From Hyphomicrobium sp. (GTDB lineage Bacteria > Pseudomonadota > Alphaproteobacteria > Rhizobiales > Hyphomicrobiaceae), in contig JAICLG010000132.1 in assembly GCA_025927515.1 (NCBI GenBank), forward strand, positions 1 to 8,181: a stretch of DNA of 8,181 nt. Direction: 5' to 3'. A model generated the notes under the pieces. That model saw nothing but the letters and a program-made list of their open reading frames with translations, was not told the origin of the DNA and ran no database searches. Below, in pieces: positions 6,268 to 8,181 of this stretch. Each line of letters opens with the position of its first letter. Position 1 is the stretch's first letter. Position numbers and translations under genes: made by a program.

Positions 6268-6306
6268 ATTCCCCTCCCCTTGACGGGGAGGGGTTAGGGG
6301 TGGGGC
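6268..6306 (+). repeat. Palindromic repeat copy D, just after ileS
   Basis: CCCCTCCCC (6271-6279) and GGGGAGGGG (6285-6293) form a perfect 9-bp GC-rich stem around TTGAC, followed by TTAGGGGTGGGGCG. It begins a few bases past the ileS stop and is the cleanest copy in the window. It could act as a 3'-end hairpin for the ileS message, but the following minus-strand bases are not U-rich enough for a typical intrinsic terminator. Confidence 0.8.
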
Positions 6307-6314
6307 GATTGCCG

Positions 6315-8181
6315 TCACGCCGATGCTCCGGCGTCGATTTCCCGGACGGCGGCGGCGTCGCGCGCCGAGAGATCGGGGTACGTGGGATCGGATCCGACGT
6401 CCTTCGTGATGCGCCAGGAGCGTGCGCACTTCTTGCCTTCGGCGCGCTTGACAACGACGCCAACGCCGGGCTCGTTCGGCAGCGTGAATGCTCCCGAGGG
6501 CACCGGTTTATCCGAGATCGAAATATCCGACGTGATGCAAACCTCCGCCATGTCGACGCCCTCAAGTCCCGACATCAAGTCGGGGTCGGTGACATAAACA
6601 TCGGGTGCGGCTTCCAGCGACGAACCGATCTTCTTGTTGGCGCGCTCGATTTCGAGCGCACCCGTCACGACGCTGCGCACTTCTTTCACGCGATCCCACT
6701 TGGCGGCGAGATTATCATCGCGCCACTCGCGTGGGATTTTCGGGAAGGGCAATAGATGCACGCTGTCGCTCTCGTTCGGGCGGTACTGCAGCCACGCTTC
6801 CTCCGCGGTGAATGATAGTATCGGCGCGAGCCACTTCAACAGAGCGTCGCAAAGGTGGTCAATCACAGTCAGCGCCGCCTTGCGCTTCAGACTGGACGGG
6901 GGCTCGCAATAAAGCGTGTCCTTGCGAATGTCGAAGTAGAACGCCGACAGCTCGGTGTTCATTAACTGAGCGAGCAAGCCGACGATCTTGCGATAATCGT
7001 ACTGCTCGTAGGCCTTGCCGATTTCGTGATCGAGTTCGGAGAGGCGATGAAGCATCAGCCGTTCAAGCTCGAACGGTTTCATGTCCTTGAATGCGACGGC
7101 ATCGCCCGGCTTGAAGTGAGCCAGCGCACCGAGCATCCAGCGCAGCGTGTTGCGCAGCTTGCGATACGTCTCGGAGAACGTCTTCAGGATTTCCTGACCG
7201 ATGCGCAGGTCGTCGGAATAATCGGATGCCGCAACCCAGAGACGCAAAATGTCAGCGCCCGATTTCGCCATCACGTCTTGCGGCGCGACCACGTTGCCAA
7301 GCGACTTCGACATCTTCTGTCCCTTCTCGTCGAGGACGAAACCGTGGGTCAGAACGACGTCGTAGGGCGCTTCACCGCGCGTGCCGCAGCTTTCGAGAAG
7401 GGACGAATGGAACCAGCCGCGATGCTGGTCCGAGCCTTCGAGATACATGACGCGATCCTGGCCGCCGTCGCGTTTGCGGCGCAGGCCTTTGAAGCCCGGA
7501 AAAGCTTCGGGATCTTCGAGCGTGAAGGCGTGTGTCGAGCCTGAATCGAACCAGACGTCGAGCACATCCTTCACCTGCTCCCATTTCGGCAGATCAGCGT
7601 CAGGCACGAGTCCTTTAAGAAAGCGATCCTTCGCTCGGGCTTTGAACCAGACGTCGGCGCCTTTTTCGGCGAAGGCTTTTTCAATGCGTGCCGAAAGCTC
7701 ATCCGACTTGTCGAAGCCCGGACCGGGAATGACTTCATCGGTTTCGATGTTGCGGAAGACCGTGATCGGCACGCCCCACGCGCGTTGCCGCGAGACGACC
7801 CAATCCGGCCGGTTCTCGATCATACCCGTGATGCGGTTCTCGCCTGCCTCCGGCACCCATTCGACGCGTTTGATTTCGTCGAGCGCGATGTGACGAAGGG
7901 TGGGAGCGTTGTGGCCGATCCTTGCGTCGTTGCTTGCGCTGCTCTTTTCCCCTCCCCATCGCGGTGTGGGGTTAGTGGCGGGGGGTCGTTCGTAGTGCGT
8001 GGTTTCACCCCACCCCCGACCCATCCCCTTAAAGGGGAGGGGGGAAGTGGTTTCACCCTGTCCCTCTCCCCGTGAGGACGAAGAGAGGGAAGGAGTGAGC
8101 GGCTTATCCATCGCGATGAACCACTGCGGCGTGTTGCGGAAGATGACGGGCTTTTTCGAACGCCACGAGTGCGGGTACTGA
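6315..8181 (-). CDS. ileS: Isoleucyl-tRNA synthetase, C-terminal part, with in-frame repeat insertion
   Basis: A cytoplasmic class I synthetase that charges tRNA-Ile and edits valine. The frame stays open to the right edge, giving 621 residues; the N-terminus, HIGH motif and most of the editing domain lie outside. The ATG at 8111 is internal, because upstream codons read YPHSWRSKKPVIFRNTPQWF then IAMDKPL, the conserved end of the editing region. Further motifs are RPDWVVSRQRAWGVP, VWFDSGST (about 7533-7556), GSDQHRGWFHSS (about 7401-7436) and KMSKS (7302-7316), then the anticodon-binding domain. Between MDKPL and TLRHIALDEIK lie about 65 extra residues encoded by three palindromic repeats; the E. 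coli enzyme has about three residues here. The C-terminal zinc-ribbon region reads GKKCARSWRI and PDLSARDAA: only one expected Cys remains, so zinc is probably not bound; I believe this is usual in related alphaproteobacteria. The stop is at 6317-6315. The gene looks functional because all downstream motifs are intact. Confidence 0.97.
   Translation of the reverse strand, partial: QYPHSWRSKKPVIFRNTPQWFIAMDKPLTPSLSSSSRGEGQGETTSPLPFKGMGRGWGETTHYERPPATNPTPRWGGEKSSASNDARIGHNAPTLRHIALDEIKRVEWVPEAGENRITGMIENRPDWVVSRQRAWGVPITVFRNIETDEVIPGPGFDKSDELSARIEKAFAEKGADVWFKARAKDRFLKGLVPDADLPKWEQVKDVLDVWFDSGSTHAFTLEDPEAFPGFKGLRRKRDGGQDRVMYLEGSDQHRGWFHSSLLESCGTRGEAPYDVVLTHGFVLDEKGQKMSKSLGNVVAPQDVMAKSGADILRLWVAASDYSDDLRIGQEILKTFSETYRKLRNTLRWMLGALAHFKPGDAVAFKDMKPFELERLMLHRLSELDHEIGKAYEQYDYRKIVGLLAQLMNTELSAFYFDIRKDTLYCEPPSSLKRKAALTVIDHLCDALLKWLAPILSFTAEEAWLQYRPNESDSVHLLPFPKIPREWRDDNLAAKWDRVKEVRSVVTGALEIERANKKIGSSLEAAPDVYVTDPDLMSGLEGVDMAEVCITSDISISDKPVPSGAFTLPNEPGVGVVVKRAEGKKCARSWRITKDVGSDPTYPDLSARDAAAVREIDAGASA
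7946..7987 (+). repeat. Palindromic repeat copy E, within ileS
   Basis: The plus strand reads TTTCCCCTCCCC, a GC-rich centre and TGTGGGG, then the tail GTTAGTGGCGGGGGG. The arm and TTAG-tail layout match copies A and D. In the ileS frame it encodes about ATNPTPRWGGEK. It faces opposite to copies F and G. Confidence 0.7.
7999..8046 (-). repeat. Palindromic repeat copy F, within ileS
   Basis: A 48-bp unit starting on the plus strand with GTGGTTTCACCCC. TCCCCTT (8024-8030) and AAGGGGA (8032-8038) make a perfect 7-bp stem around a single A. On the minus strand it has the family order of arms, then a GGTCGGGGGTGGGGTGAA tail. In the ileS frame it encodes SPLPFKGMGRGWGETT. Confidence 0.75.
8047..8094 (-). 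repeat. Palindromic repeat copy G, within ileS
   Basis: A second 48-bp unit in direct tandem with F, starting with the same 12 bases, GTGGTTTCACCC. Its stem is TCCCTCTC (8061-8068) with GAGAGGGA (8083-8090). The interior differs from F, so it is either a diverged copy or a related second family. In the ileS frame it encodes PSLSSSSRGEGQGETT, ending in the same GETT as F. Confidence 0.7.

Larger units (their letters stand above)
5785..6314. other. Repeat-rich non-coding region between ileS and lspA
   Basis: No credible gene is seen in these 530 bp. Short open frames exist on both strands, but their translations are mostly frame readings of GC-rich palindromes and show no conserved motif or good start. 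The stretch holds four palindromic repeat copies in alternating orientation (A and D on plus, B and C on minus), plus hairpin-forming sequences such as the palindromes GGCACGTGCC (5786-5795) and CGAAGCTTCG (6213-6222). Two stretches with CGAAGTGA followed by AACCGCTGAGCG or GCGGGAAC (about 6029-6050 and 6242-6257) resemble each other and part of repeat G inside ileS, and may be degenerate copies. A promoter for lspA is expected here, but no convincing -35/-10 pair was found. Confidence 0.6.
7902..8096 (-). repeat. In-frame palindromic-repeat insertion inside ileS
   Basis: About 195 bp (65 codons) with no counterpart in typical IleS proteins lies between the editing-domain exit (WFIAMDKPL) and the resumption of homology (TLRHIALDEI). 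It contains three GC-rich palindromic units (E, F, G) like those between ileS and lspA, has no stop in the ileS frame, and keeps the frame. The peptide is rich in Gly, Ser, Pro and Thr and should form a flexible surface loop. The exact borders are uncertain by perhaps ten codons on the low-coordinate side, where ARIGHNAP may be original linker. Confidence 0.8.

Noticed and set aside
5813..6306. CRISPR array
   Set aside because: Repeats are few, diverged and in alternating orientation, with irregular spacing. There are no uniform spacers and no cas genes.
7026..7893. Plus-strand open frames of about 170 codons opposite ileS
   Set aside because: They lie entirely antisense to IleS motifs including KMSKS and WFDSGST. 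Their composition is that of a shadow frame.
7902..8096. Intein or intron in ileS
   Set aside because: The insert is far too short for an intein, lacks splice-junction Cys/Ser and His-Asn features, and has palindromic repeat structure matching nearby intergenic copies.
8109..8111. ATG as the ileS start codon
   Set aside because: Codons upstream in the same frame encode conserved IleS sequence (RNTPQWFIA) to the window edge, so the methionine is internal.
6315..8181. ileS as a pseudogene disrupted by repeats
   Set aside because: The reading frame is open throughout and every expected downstream motif is present, so a functional gene with an extra loop is more likely.

Overview
The window looks like a chromosomal housekeeping segment from an alphaproteobacterium, most likely of the order Hyphomicrobiales (Rhizobiales). 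This is inferred from the high GC content, the protein sequences, the ileS - lspA - lipoprotein - M16 - M16 order, and the abundance of GC-rich palindromic repeats of a type common in that group. No database search was possible. Every real gene is on the minus strand, so transcription runs from high to low coordinates: ileS (5' end beyond the right edge), lspA, a small lipoprotein gene, two adjacent M16-family peptidase genes, pgi, and mutL (runs off the left edge).

From the right edge, positions 8181-6315 hold the C-terminal 621 residues of isoleucyl-tRNA synthetase. This part is interrupted in frame by about 195 bp of palindromic repeat units (about 7902-8096) between the exit of the editing domain and the second half of the catalytic fold. 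Positions 6314-5785 are a 530-bp non-coding stretch with four more copies of the same repeat type and several short hairpins. Positions 5784-5266 encode signal peptidase II (LspA). Positions 5203-4721 encode a prolipoprotein that LspA would be expected to process. Positions 4720-4457 are non-coding, with a plus-facing terminator-like hairpin and a short inverted repeat. Positions 4456-1620 encode a pair of exported M16 proteins with complementary defects: the first keeps the HxxEH zinc motif and lacks the R/Y substrate-binding pair, and the second has lost the zinc motif and keeps the R/Y pair. They should work as one heterodimeric periplasmic protease. A 97-bp gap with two long perfect inverted repeats follows, then pgi (glucose-6-phosphate isomerase, short form), and 28 bp further on the start of mutL (DNA mismatch repair ATPase).

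Most gene content is ordinary. The standout is ileS: mobile-looking palindromes sit inside an essential aminoacyl-tRNA synthetase, keep the frame open and would be translated as a Gly/Ser/Pro-rich loop of about 65 residues, reminiscent of the Rickettsia palindromic elements found in protein genes. Secondary points are the inverted repeat directly upstream of the pgi ribosome binding site, the terminator-like hairpin facing against all annotated genes, and start-codon corrections for lspA and the second M16 gene.
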